Source: Paramecium tetraurelia
Lineage: Eukaryota > Ciliophora > Oligohymenophorea > Peniculida > Parameciidae
Assembly (NCBI RefSeq): GCF_000165425.1
Contig: NW_001799000.1
Coordinates: forward strand, 248,001-312,000
DNA length: 64,000 nucleotides
Direction of reading: 5' to 3'
Part shown: positions 28,993 to 42,000 of the stretch, piece by piece
Layout of the letters: the number at the start of each line of letters is the position of its first letter
Position numbering within the stretch: the stretch's first letter is position 1
Notes under the pieces: model-generated
The model's input: the letters and a program-made list of their open reading frames with translations, nothing else
Told to the model about the DNA's origin: nothing
The model's database searches: none
Position numbers and translations under genes: made by a program

Positions 28993-30690
28993 TCATTTAG
29001 TAAATTTTAACAATTCTATTAATATCTCTTTTGATAGCATATTAATATCTTATGTATTCAGTATCTTCTATTTATTATCGAGTAAAAAGATCATGGCATT
29101 GGCTTTCAATTCTTATGCCGAGAATTTATCAGCCAGATTGACAACATCAATCACATTTTTCAGTGAAATATTTTTAATCTATAATTAATGAAATCTGAAT
29201 AAATACTAAATGATCTTCACACAAATTCTTAAGTCTCTACAACATATACTTATCTGCCAATGCTAATAAATCGTATACAATATGGGAATCGATGAAGACT
29301 TCGTCAGTATAAATGTACTATAAGATTGCTATTGCGATTAAATTATTTAATGAATACCCTTGAAAACATTAATTGAAGTATCAGTGATAGCTAGTTTATC
29401 TCCTAAGTTGAATTATTCGTTTAAAAATAGAGTTTTGAAGTATTCGCAACGAGATGCCAGTATAATTTTATGTGCATGAATCTCTTGATTATCAATATAG
29501 AATGTGATGTCACTCAAAATAGGAGAAAATAGAATGCTTGAATAATCTTGTTTGAGTGTAGATTCTGCTAATTTGATGATTGACTATTGTTTGAGCATAT
29601 AGACATCATTATATGATTTCTCACTATCATTACCTCCGAAGATCACAATGGTATTCTTATAGGCAATAGCAGAATGTCGACATCTGGGTCTGGGAGGTGA
29701 TGATTATTATGATGTGCTATCTTTAGTTTATCCTCGGAAATTAGATTAATTGTCTAAAGTGTTGATGACTATATATTCCCATTGATTTTCAGTGATATTG
29801 TACATGAAGACATCATTTCTCCATTGTTATCCATCATATCCTCCAAACAAATAGATCTTATTATTCATCATAACAGCAGAGGCACTAACTCTTGGAGATG
29901 GTGTACTTCCCTTGGGTTACAAACGTGTCCATAGATTGTTTTCAATATCCAATTAATATAAGTCATTTAATTGATGAGATCTGTCAGGTTCACCACCAAA
30001 AACATAAATTTTATGGTCATAAATAACAGAACTATGTTATAATCTGCCTTATGGTTTCTGTCCTGTAGTTTCTACTTAAGTCCAGAAACATTTAACGAGA
30101 TCGAATTTGTATAGATCACTCAACCACATTTTACCATCTCCGCCTCCAAAAATATACATAAAGTCTCCACAAATATTGGCTGTATGAAACTGTCTCTTTG
30201 GAGGAGTATTCTCTGATTTAAGATGTTGCCAATCTATACAAACAATATTCATTTATTCGCTCGGAGTCATCATAATAATATCATCCAACACTGTGTACCC
30301 ATTCCATCCTCCATAATAGACAATTTTATCATAATAATTTTAAGCACTGTGTCCCATTCTTACATCTGGGATCTATCCATTTACTTTGATTTATGATGTC
30401 CAACTTGTCTTTTACTAGAAATTTATTACTTCAATCTTTTTAAATCCAAAATATGTATGTCATTACAGAACTTCTTCCTGCCTTCACCTTCTTTGCCACC
30501 AAAGATGATCATGTAGTGTTTAAATGTTGTGGCTGTGTGACAATTCCTACAAGTTGGCAATTACGATGCAGTTGTTGCCTTGATATTTTCCCATTCATAA
30601 CTAGCAAATGTAACTAATTATTTATCACCCATCCTTACCATCATCTTCTTTGTTGTCAGTCATTTCGGTCTTACGAATACAATAATCCAT
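28993..30690 (-). CDS. Kelch-repeat protein with C-terminal BTB-BACK
   Basis: About 530-540 residues. The N-terminal part is a beta-propeller of roughly six Kelch repeats, with motifs such as IIFGGKEGEG, YIFGGGDGKMWLSDLY, YVFGGEPDRSHQLNDLY, YLFGGYDGQQWRNDVF and VIFGGNDSEKSYNDVY. A BTB domain follows (SDITFYIDNQEIHAHKIILASRCEYFKTLF ... ILQYIYTDEVFID), then a short BACK-like tail. Introns: 25 nt near the start, 29 nt and 28 nt in the BTB part; one more is probably unplaced. The Kelch-then-BTB order is that of LZTR1-type proteins rather than KLHL proteins. A substrate-receptor role for a CUL3 ubiquitin ligase is known for the family and inferred here. Start ATG 30688-30690. Confidence 0.88.
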
Positions 30691-30722
30691 TTATAATTAA
30701 TTATTATTTTTATAATTAATAC

Positions 30723-31835
30723 TCATTTTACCTTCACTCTTTATACTCTCTTGTTCTTCACTCTCATTATTAAATACACCACTGAACTAATTACCATAGT
30801 GGCTATCCATGGAATTGATATATAATATGGGGTGTCAACATATTAAATATTTCCAGCATCCTTCAAAAATTTTATGCTTATAAATGTTTCCGCAAAGAGA
30901 GTCCACACAACCAAATATCTACATTAACCTGATTGATCTTAATTTCCCTTCAAATCATTCCATTACTCCTACCAACTCAGTACTCCCATTCCAAACCAGA
31001 CAAATAATCTATATGATACCATCCAACATTTAGGTGGCACCCACAATTAATTCATTAAGAAAAATCCAGTCAAGAAATTTATTGTCACTGCTAACCAAGT
31101 TCCAAATGCTGCTGCAAAATACTTATAGTCATGCCACACCAACCATTAAGTAAATGATTTGTCCTTCCTACCCAACCAATCAAATTATTCAATCCCTAAT
31201 TTCTTACTAACCCATAATCCCAAGAACACAAACAAAGTATTACCAATTAATACGTCTAGCAACACGTGATCCCACCAGCATTCTCGAAAATGAGGTAAAA
31301 TGTGTTGCCAAGACAGTTCAATTACTTCATCAAATATTTACCAGAAATTTAATAACCAAGCATCTCTGAGTAAAAATGCTAATAAAAACCAATTTAAACA
31401 ATGCAACAAGAAATAATGATCCAAATTATCCACTATGTTAACTAATTCAAAATCACAATTATCATCATAAGTGTGCATATCTTTTGTTACCGATCTTCCT
31501 AAGCTATCATCACCCAGTTTCATCAATTATCTCGCTTCACTCTCATTTTAAAATATCAGAAATATCAGAAAAGCATTGTAACATACTCCCAACCAAAACA
31601 TAAATCTCCAAAATCCTTAAAAACGCTTTATTGGACCATCATAGGATTTTAATGAACCCATCATACATATAAATATAATGCCTCCCCAAACTCCTCTGTA
31701 TCTATTTTTTATATTATCATAATCATTTTCATATGCGAAATAGATTAACGTGCAAGCACTTATAAAAAATAAAATTTATTCCTAATATCTCATTTAAATG
31801 AATAATTATTATTAATTTATCAACCAGATATCCAT
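30723..31835 (-). CDS. Phosphatidylserine synthase (PSS type)
   Basis: A 370-residue ER membrane enzyme that makes phosphatidylserine by base exchange with serine on existing phospholipids. Seen: the PSS core, with ENDYDNIKNRYRGVWGG and SYDGPIKRFQGFWRF, the hallmark FRECWWDHVLLDVLIGN (human: FAECWWDQVILDILLCN), and a C-terminal FAETFISIKF region. There are eight or more hydrophobic helices. The chosen start (ATG 31833-31835) gives a shorter N-terminus than human PSS1; an upstream exon is possible because hydrophobic frames continue to about 31990. The stop TGA at 30723 lies 33 bp from the next gene's start. The assignment is secure, only the N-terminus is uncertain. Confidence 0.9.
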
Positions 31836-32109
31836 CCCCAAATAAGAACTCCATATCAAAGCTATTCCTGAAGTCATCAATTTTAATGCCAACAGCAACA
31901 CATACATGAATAAAATCAAATGTTAAACTCAATTAACCAATGAAAACAAAATCGAATAAAATATTAAGGTATACAAAGACTAATCCACCTAATGTGAATT
32001 AATAACGTAGGATTAGACTACCTAATGTTCAGAACTATTTGAAAAAGAGTAATAATTCATCTAACTTGTACAATCTAAAGTCACCTACACAAATGATTTG
32101 CTCTCATAA

Positions 32110-32520
32110 ATGGAATCCGTTGATATCAATGATTTCCAACCAAGACAAGCAATCTCTATTTAATAATCAATATAATCTTCTTAGACATTGATGGCTTATG
32201 TTTAAGAAAATAATATTAAAATATATGAATAATTGTTAGCTAATCAAAATTAGAGTTTTCTAAATGTATTGTCCTAATTAACTAACAATAAATCATTCGA
32301 TGATTTAAAAATTCAAATATAGCAATATTTAGATGTGCTCATCTTAATTAACCAAGGGTTAGCTGTCTAAAATTTAAGAAAAAATTATAGCATTGTGGAT
32401 TAATTATCATTTAACGAAAACTGTTTTGAACAATAATCACCAGGATGGCTTTTAACACCTACAATCAAAGTTGCTGACAGTTAGAATTTCTCCACAGATT
32501 CGCTGATCATGAATAAATGA
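32110..32520 (+). CDS. Hypothetical protein, Gln/Asn-rich helical
   Basis: Intronless plus-strand frame of 136 residues (ATG 32110; TGA 32518-32520) that reads well only with TAA/TAG as Gln. Residues 25-95 are predicted helical with regular leucines (KIYEQLLANQNQSFLNVLSQL; IQQYLDVLILINQGLAVQNL). No family is recognised. It is divergent from the phosphatidylserine synthase gene and convergent with the FAM135-like gene, whose stop is 33 bp away. Confidence 0.55.
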
Positions 32521-32553
32521 TTTACTAACTAATTATAAAATAAAGATTAAAAA

Positions 32554-34632
32554 TCAATTGAAAACACCATCTACACAAGTTACCAGCATCCTTAATAGTT
32601 ATTAATTTTCTAGAAACATAATATGGGCAGACCTTCCAATCATATTATCAATGGTTCGATTTCTAATTAATAGTTTGTATATATACTTACTCATTTAAAA
32701 CGAAGTTAACATCTAATCTTCTCACTTATGTTGCTCTCATTCCTTTAAAAATGTTATCAACCATTTTCTCATATTTTCGAGAGTTCTTATCATATTTATG
32801 AATAAAGATACTTAATCACTTCTTTCAAAGTTCTTGGATATTCTAGCACTTTCAAAAGGAACATATGAATCTTAAGCTGAACTTACAACTAGAATGTTCT
32901 AGAACCAATTTAAACCCTCCTATCTTGATAACTGATAAAGAAATGTGTTTTCAATTTACTCAGCATCAGTCATAGCTAATTATTATAAGGAGACTGATTT
33001 TCTCATTCTTTTTAGGAACCATAATCCTGCATCAATAAGTAAACTGTTATTATAACCGTATCCTAGATGTGGACTTGATAATGATATATATGTATTCATA
33101 TTGACCTTGAATTCACTCAAATGCGGCAATGCTGCTCTAACAATAACTCCTCCCATGGAATGACCAAGAAAACTGATACGAAAAGGATTAGTTTTGATCC
33201 AATCTAAGAGGTATTATTTGACTTCCTAAGCTAGATTCTAACCCATATCAGCGAGATTTCCATCAGTCAGATCTTCATTTGCTCTACTCATTAAATAGTG
33301 ATGATTTGGATATTCTAATTAAAGATTATTCTTAATCAATCTCATATCCAAAGAATTTCCTTGAAATCCATGCACTAAAACAATTAAGTGCAAGAGTTAT
33401 TCCTATTAAACTAAGGGTTAACTAATCTGATAGATTTCTTCGAATAGCACAGTTGCCTACTTTTAATCAGAGAATAGATTCTCATCTATAATATCCAATT
33501 ATTATTCCATGATAATAGGTTTTTTTCTAATTTGATCACTAACATCTTGATGCTATTTCTGACATAAAGTGCCATTGGAAAAGGAATTACATTTAATAAC
33601 TTCTCTAAAATAGGTTTCTCCCCATTTATCTTTTATTTTAACTTGATAGTCTTATTGCAATAATATTCTATATTATTTTGAATTGTTTTAAATGATATTA
33701 ATGAGTATGTTTTGTAATTCAAAAAGAACAGAGGAATATTGATTTATATCATTTTCGATGAGAGTAGATAACAGGTTTTAATCTCTAATATTCTTTAAAT
33801 TTAGAACATCTGAAATTAGCATATTACCTTTTGTATTAATGTTCTCTTTTATAATGGAAGATTCCTGATATTGGATATACGAGAATTTAGGAATAGTAGG
33901 TAACTTAGATAATTCCTCATATAATTTTAATTAACCACAAAGCTTAGCCACTTATTATTACAGTGATTCACTAGTTAATCTCAATTATCCAATATAGTAA
34001 TCAAAGAATTCTTGACTCTTAGTAAATTTGCTAGTGTGTTTATGAAGGAACTCTGTAAATGTTTTTGGCTGAATTAATATTCTGGAGCTATTTGCCTTTT
34101 GAAATTCACTTAGTCTGAATTTAAAATCTTGAAGATTAGAATTCACAGTACAGTGAACCTAACAAAAATGATTGGTATCAAACATGATTGGAACATATTC
34201 ATGAACTCCCTTATAAGAATTACAGATTCGTCCTTAGAAAGTAGCTACGCACTTAAAAAGAGATTCTTCATTTGGAGGACCTCCAATTTTGGCTAAATCT
34301 GCACACATCAATTCACATACTAATTTGAATTCATGTTCATAATGTGGTGATGCGGATACTTCAATTTTAAAAATGCAGCTTTCATCTATCTCTACTTCCT
34401 CTTCTTGGAATCGTATCATAAATGTTCTAGTTTAAAAGTATTGTTCATCAATCTGACTTGGTTGCCAAGATTCTTTTTTCTTATTATTATTGGTTTCAAA
34501 ATAATTATAAGGAGTAGCTTATTCTCCATTTGATTTGATCATAAATCTTAAGTAATACAGTCCTTGATTGAAGAGATCAATATTTTTAAATGACTCTACA
34601 TGAATAATATGTTCATATGTTGCCCTAAGCAT
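32554..34632 (-). CDS. FAM135-like serine esterase/lipase
   Basis: A 674-residue protein with the FAM135 layout. The N-terminal domain (EHIIHVESFKNIDLFNQGLYYLR, HYEHEFKLVCELMCADLAKIG) matches the DUF3657 module. The C-terminal half is an alpha/beta-hydrolase of the DUF676 type with LIVLVHGFQGNSLDMRL (oxyanion region) and the nucleophile elbow LGHSMGG. A late conserved block follows (VRRLDVNF, then IGRSAHIMFLEN). Two introns (26 nt and 28 nt) near the 3' end are required for this last block. Catalytic Ser is present; the Asp/His are likely in SAQDSYVP and the IGRSAH block. Lipase or esterase activity is inferred. It is divergent from the next gene with only 79 bp between start codons. Confidence 0.9.
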
Positions 34633-34711
34633 TTAATAAATTAACTGTTAAAAATATAAATGGAATTGAAATACCTGAATAAATTTGTAGAAGATTTCAA
34701 CCTCATCAAGA

Positions 34712-35895
34712 ATGATAAATTAATTTAAATACCTTGTGATTCTTGGCATAGGGTTTGCAAAGCAAAAACTGGAAGATATAAATCAGGAAGCAATTAAATT
34801 ATTAGCGAGTAATTTTGATTATTATCTAGATTCATTCAAACAAAAGTCTATTCATTAAGAATTGAAAACTTTGAGGAATAAGGTTCTCTCTCTAGAGAAA
34901 CATATTCAACCAGAATAACAGATTAAATATCATAGTCAACCAAAATTAATACCTCCCAAAGTTACACCAAAAATCACTGAATAAATTCCACTTTAATAGA
35001 ATGTTAAAAAGGCAGTACCTTTTAAACATCACTTAGATGATTCAGAAATGTAAAATATATTGTGCTACTATTAAGCAAATCAATATTATGGAATCAATAT
35101 AATGAAAGTCATCACCATTAGAATACCAATAATGATTCTTAACATCAACCTCAAAGAAAGCTAACAATCGATTAGCAACCTATAATCCCTAAGTATTTAC
35201 CAAGAAACAACTCACAAACAGAAATTCATCCTTTATCATAGCGTGAAAACAGTGCCAGACAGGTTACTTAACGATCATCTCATCATTCAAGTCAATTTGA
35301 CAGTTTGCATAATCGAAATTCTCCAAAATTTAAAGGGGAAAAGAAAAAGAGCACACAAAAAGAGAATAAAACTTGCGGAGGCGTTGGAGTGCCTAAACAT
35401 CTGAGACAAGTGCAATCAAAAATAAAATCATAGATTCAGTATGACAAGGAACAATACAAATCGACTAACAGTTAGAAGGAAGAAGAATAAATTATTAATA
35501 TAGCCAATAGTTCCCTAAATCCATTCAATAATACTCCATAGAACAAATTGTTTTAGCCTTGCCAATCTACTCATTTTGGTAGTTGTTAAGTGTCAAGTGC
35601 TAAACTATAATAGTAGTAGATATAGATCTAGGATTTGAATAATATCACTGAAAGGAAAGCGTTTAATCTTGATTAAATAGCTTCTTCATTTTTGAATTCT
35701 CCATTCATGAAGAGTCAAATCTCATAAAGACTATTTGGGAAATAGGAATCAGCCTCATAATCATCATCATCTAGTACGTTCTCACTATTTAATCCAAATA
35801 ATGAACTAAAAAGTATTGATATTGTTTATATGTTATTAGACTTCTTTTAGTAATTAGACAAACAAGTAGGAAACTCTTTATCCTTTTAGTTTTGA
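34712..35895 (+). CDS. Gln/Ser-rich largely disordered protein
   Basis: A 385-residue protein after removing one 26-nt intron (GTAAAATATATTGTGCTACTATTAAG, ~35049-35074). The N-terminal 70 residues are helical (KQKLEDINQEAIKLLASNF; ELKTLRNKVLSLEKHIQ), and the rest is low-complexity and rich in Gln, Ser, Asn and His, with basic patches (GEKKKSTQKENK). A Gly-Gly-Val-Gly-Val-Pro turn sits in the middle. Start chosen at ATG 34712, the first Met in frame after an upstream TGA; the earlier ATG at 34663 is in another frame that no standard intron joins. No family recognised. Confidence 0.55.
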
Positions 35896-36012
35896 TTGAT
35901 TTATTTTAGACATGTTAATAATTGTTGTATTAATTAGATATTCGTTAAATCGATGACAGATGGTTGCCCATATTATAACATTTTTTAAGATATTTATATA
36001 GGAATTATAATT

Positions 36013-38900
36013 ATGAATCTTTTGAAGTTTCTTTATGGAGAATCGTCGAAGTAAGAAGCGAATTAGAAGATATAGAAACATATATTTTACTCAAATGATG
36101 ATGAATATCAAGGAGAGGTTATGAACGATAAACGTCATGGGAAAGGAACTTATAAATTTGCGTCAGGGAATCGTTACGAAGGGTAGTGGAAGAATCATCA
36201 GAAGCATGGAAAAGGCAAGCTCTACTATAAGAATGGGGAACTGTACATAGGGGATTGGGTTGAGAATAAGAAGTGCGGAGAAGGAATGCATTTTTATATA
36301 AATGGGGATAGATATGTTGGAGAATGGAAGGATGATTAGAGGGATGGTACAGGAACTTTATATTAGGCTGATTAAAATATATTCCATGGTATTAGAAGAT
36401 AGATTATGCAGGATAGTTTAGAATGAATAAAAAGTATGGAACTGGCTATTACTTTAACACTCGTGAGAAGAAATATTACAAATAGCATCACGAATCTGAC
36501 AATATCTTAGATAGTGTGTAGATTGAAGATGTTCCAACATATGTGCTTGAAAAATTCCATATAAAACCAGAAAGGCACCATGTTGAGAGTGAGAAGAGTG
36601 AAGATTGCACCATTAAAATAGAGGCTAGTCCTACAGTGTAGAATGATAGCGATAAACAAAAAGATCTACAACCAAGTGGTTAGAGCGGTTAAGGGGAATC
36701 TGATCCTTAATTAAAAGATGAAGGTAAATCTTAATTAAATTCTCTTGGCAACTCTTAATAACATGGATTTTTGAGTTTATAAGTATTGGAGAAGTTGGAA
36801 GAGTTTGAGAGTTAAAAACATAGTAAAATTATTGAAATATATTAAAAATATAGTGTAGGAATGGTAATTAGAAGAAGTTTGTACTTGGTTAGATACATTA
36901 TAATTAGGTGAATATAAAGATGAATTTATTAAGAACTAAATGACAGGCAAAACTCTCTATGCATTAAACGATAATGATTTAAAGTAAGACTTGGGAATAT
37001 CAGTATTGGGACATCGAAAGAAGATTTTGCAGTCAATAGAAGAATACAAGAAATACTATGTGAAATTTATGGGAGGGAGAGTTCGAATGAAGAAGCCATT
37101 GGAATCTTTGGAAGAAAGAAAAGGACTATACAATTCTATAGAGCATTAGAGATTCAAAAGCATCTTTTCATATATGGAGAAGATAGAAGAGGAGCAAAAT
37201 GAACATCATGACAACAATAAAAGTGAATCAAGTAGTGATTCCCCAAGTGCAAACAAGAGAAAGAGGAATGCCAAAGATATTCCTAAGTCTCCTACTAGAT
37301 CTATCTCAAATGATTCAGATTAAGGAAATTTGAGTGATAACAATATGTCTTTGAAATTAAAAAAACAAAAAAGTAAAAGGTAAAAAAAGCATTTGAGAAA
37401 ATAAACTACAGATTTATAGAAATCTGGAGAATCTGCAGATGATGAAGATGGTAAATAACATCTAAGCTCACCTATTTGTAATTGATATTTATAAATATTT
37501 TTAGAATCTCCAAATAAAGTTAGTAATAATGTAAGTGATTAAAAGATTGAGATTCTGGTGTTGAATGAATGTCCAAATGTTGGAGAAGAGAACAAGGAGA
37601 AAGATATTTATGGAGTGAATGAATTGTCTAGATAATCAACCAATAAACAACATGATATATCAGAATTCACATCATCTAAAAGTCCTCCTCAGATAATTAA
37701 TAATAATGATGAAAACATTACTTAATTGGATAGATTATAATCTATTAATTTATAATTGCAAAGACAGAGATCAGAAGCAAACGGTAGCAAATTCTAGGAA
37801 TAAGATTCATCCAGCCAAGAATCTGATGTATCTGGAAATGATTCAAGTTCAGAATCATCAGATGAAGAGAAATATAAAAATCAGAAGAAATCCAGAAGAT
37901 TAAGAGAAATTAATAAGAAAGAAAAGGAGAAGGATGATAGACAATAACATCATTTACCTAAAAAACTACTTGTGATGTTAAAAGAGTTTGGAATCAATGA
38001 AAGAGTCCTAATAGTATTCCACGAATTAATTATTGGATAAGTTATTGGTGAAGGCGGTTATGGTGTTGTGCATAAAGGTAAGTGGCTTGGTTAAGATGTG
38101 GCCATCAAATCTTATGGAAAAAGAAAGTCTCAAGGAAATTTGAAATACAAATTATAAATGGCTGATTTCTTGAAGGAAGTAGAAGTGATTTCAAATCTAC
38201 GTCATCCAAACATAGTCTTGTATATGGGAGTGTGCATAAGAAAATAGAATTATTATTTGATTACTGAGTATCTGGAAGAAGGGAGTCTTTTTGATCATTT
38301 ACATAAAAAGAAGACACATATAGATCAAAAGGCTTTGATGCAAATAGTAGAAGACATTGCCTTGGGAATGAATTATCTTCATGGCAGAAAGGTTATGCAT
38401 TGTGATCTCAAATCTTCCAATGTCCTTATAGATTAAAATTGGAATGTTAAGTTATGTGATTTTGGTTTGTCTAGAATCAATAAGAAAATAGATCATAAAG
38501 TAAACAAAGGAGCGAGAATAGGCACTCCTAATTGGATGGCTCCAGAAATCATGCGAGGAGAACCCTATCAAGAAAAAGCTGATGTCTATAGTTTCGGAAT
38601 GATTCTATGGGAAATCATTACTTAATAAATACCATATGAAGGTTTATCACAAACTTAAATTATTGGTACTGTTGGATATGGGCAGGATTAAGTTCTTATT
38701 CCTTCAAATAGCAATCCTTCAATTTTACTTTAACTAGCCAAAAAATGTTTGAAAAAGAGTCCTCACGAAAGGCCTACTTTTGCAGACATTGTTAATGAAA
38801 TTCAAATGGGATAAAAAACTGATGCTAAACTTAAAAGTAATTTCTATTTTATTTAATTATAGAACAAGCTATAAGATAGCTTATAGACTTTTTTGAATGA
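36013..38900 (+). CDS. MORN-SAM-TKL protein kinase
   Basis: A 926-residue protein (introns of 23, 31, 27 and 26 nt; coding length divisible by three). In order: four to five MORN repeats (residues about 30-135: [71 protein letters not shown]); an acidic linker; a SAM domain ([18 protein letters not shown]...[11 protein letters not shown]); a long disordered basic/acidic linker; then a TKL-type kinase. The kinase has the Gly loop [19 protein letters not shown] with the catalytic Lys, DFGLS, and GTPNWMAPE. The catalytic loop is HCDLKSSN: Cys replaces Arg of HRD, while the Asp and Asn are kept. MORN repeats suggest membrane or cortical binding; SAM suggests oligomerisation. Active kinase is likely. 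Confidence 0.92.
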
Positions 38901-39040
38901 TCAGAAGAATGAAAAACATTAATAATATTATTCAAATTTATTTGATAAGTATTTCCTTTAAATTTCTTTCCAAATACCCATCTCTCAAGAAAATTTGAAG
39001 TGGTATAAAGTACACAATCCGCTTTAACAGTTGATATTAA

Positions 39041-42000
39041 TCAAACAAATATTTTGGGTATAATAGTATTAAAGCTAAAATCGTAATGCTGCAAAACACC
39101 AAATAACATATTGAGACATTCTAAATTATAGAGAACATTTACATTCAGCTTTTTCAATGTTTCTTCTGTTATTTCCTTGAAGCTACTCTTAAAACTATTT
39201 GAGAGTGCAAAAAACGCTCTTGTGATTATTTAAGATCCCTCCAATTCATACTTATGCATTTCTACTCTTTTAGTAAAATTGTTTATTTGCTGCTGGGTTT
39301 TAACTTAATTGTAAAGATAACTTAGAGTAGGGACAATCCCTTTCGAGAGTATACCTTCAAAAGCCAAAATACAATATTGGTCCATTAATGGTTTAAATTT
39401 CTAATTTTTAATAGTTTATTATTTATACTTCATCAACTTATGAACACATCTCGTTAACTTAAACAAATTCTAATAAATCTATGAAATTTTAGGTTAGTAA
39501 ATAATCATCGTAATGAATTGTTTCAATCAAGGAATTAAACTCTTATAACACATTTTAAGATCTATTTAATAAAATATATAAATTGTCTTAATCTGATGTC
39601 GTTAGAAACGGATAGCTGGTGAAACGAAAAAATAATTCTCGATAAAGAAATCCATTGCCTCCTCGAAATTTCAAATCTTAAATCAACTTAAAGAAATCCA
39701 TTGTAACATTGTACTTGGTTAAATATTATTAAGCCAAGAAAAACACTATTATTCCATAAATTATTATTAAGAGCAAGAAAGTTATATTTGCTATGTTGTA
39801 TTTATATTATGGAAATCGCTAGCCATATTTATGATACATTAATTAATTCTATTTAGCATTTTCATTTAATGTTTATGCTTTGATTACCACAATATATTCC
39901 TTCTCTAAATGGAATTCTTCAAGCATATTTCCTGAAATGATATTTAATAATATCTTCTATCTTTATATTTCATGAAGAATAACCTCGTCTGTGTTATGTC
40001 TTAGTAATCCAATAATTAGATCATATGAAGCAAAGTATTTCTTTTGGTAATAAAATACAATCGATAACATCAAAATAAAAACAAAAACAAAGCAAGTCAA
40101 TAGAATAGACCACTTTATATAAATTTAATTGCATTTCTATTCAGAATATATTTTTATTTCATTCGTCAAACTTTCACAAGTATTTTACATTACCAAATAA
40201 TTTGCAATTAAAAATACTTAAAATGGTTGACCAGCAATGGCTCTATTGAACTAATAAGCAGCTAATTATTATTGTTAATATTAAAGCATAATGAATAGGT
40301 TATCTCTGAATGTAACTTCTTATGAATATATAACAGAAGAATTTTACCCCATGAACCAAACAGGGATGTTCACATCATTCAAAAATTAAGCCAAATAAGG
40401 ATTCGTTAATTGTGTGTAAAAATTATCCTGTAATTCTTAATAGCCTTAGGGTAGATACTATAGAAAAGGAGTGGAAAGAAGTTAAAGTTCTTTAGCATTA
40501 ATAAAGCCTTCTCTATATTGTATTTAATAGGATGTTACAGTTATTCTCATTGAAAAGAAGAGATCATGAGGACCCATAATACTTGCATGCAATTGCAACA
40601 TTTCAATTTATTCAATCAAGATATTCAAATCTTTATTGAATTCATCCATTATAAAAATTGGAATAACTAGAAAAGACATTAAAAGTAAGAAAGTGTAGAT
40701 TAAAAAATGAAATACGTATTTTGGTTTTGAATTTTACATAATTCTATGAACGATGTCATATTTTTTCCATAAAGTGTCTTTGGACATATCATTCAAAGTC
40801 TTAGTCTTTTATTATTTTACTTATTTTTTTGTAAATTAAGAAACTATTAATTCATACGAGGAACAGTCTTTCATTTGATCATCATGATAGAAATATTCTT
40901 ATTAGTTGTCTTTATTGGAGTGTAACAATTCTTTAAACTCATTGACTTCATGTTTATCTTAAATATTAGGATTTGTGATACAAATTCTACCTGGACTTAA
41001 GATGTCATCTTAAATTTGATCACTGATATAATTAGAGAATAACTTTAGGTTTCTTTACATTTATTTGGATGAGTCTTTGACTTATTTTTAAAATTCTTCA
41101 AATATTTGATTTCTGTTTTATAATTCTAATTCATTTATTTCACTATCGAAATCACCTTCATTAGGAATATTTGATCTCTACCTATTAGTTGTATTTTCTA
41201 ATAGGCTTTCAACATTTTATTATTTTTGAATATAGGATACATGCATTACATAATAGACATAATTAGAAATTTATCTTTTTCTGATGGTGAGATCACAAAA
41301 ATATTTAATATTTTAGATAGTGTTGGATCTAAAATAGCTATTTCGAATATTTTTGAGTGATTGAAAATCATACTGTTTTTATGATAATTTATCAGGAGGC
41401 TTAGGAAAGATTAATTCGATTTGACTAAGAGAGGTTTCTGTTAATTTTATAAGAGATTCAAGAATATCTAAGAAATCTGGCATTATACTTTCGATAGCAA
41501 TCTTATTGATATCATAATTAACTTTGAACCATTAAATCTATTCAGAAGTCCATCCAATCTAATTAAGGATACTCTTTGTAAATAAGCATTAATGTTTAAC
41601 CCCATCAACTAAAATAAACATTAAGTCTTCTGTTGGAGGTTAAAAAAAGGCTGAAAATGTTAGATTTGATTTAACAAATAATTCAGTTACGTCAACATTA
41701 AGATAGATGGCCTAAATAAATTAATCTTTAGCAACTATAAAATTAATATCGAATATTTTAAAGAATTTACATTATCCACTTTCTAAGAACTGACCAACAA
41801 AATGATGATGGTAATTAACCACTGCTAATGGAATCAGGTCTTCAAATTGATAGGTTTCTCCTTTATTTCTATATATGCCGAAGCGATCGAATAGTTAATT
41901 TGAATGAGTTTAAATATTAAAATGTTACATGTCGTCTTGCAACATCATGATTAAATAATAAATCTCCTTAGAATTTACATTGAAATTCTTAATCTTTAGA

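Noticed and set aside
28982-29141. Extension of the small membrane-protein gene by a 28-nt intron (GTTATATG...TTAG) to a TGA at 29141
   Set aside because: It would overlap the well-supported BTB-BACK coding region on the other strand; ending at 28981 leaves a normal convergent spacing.
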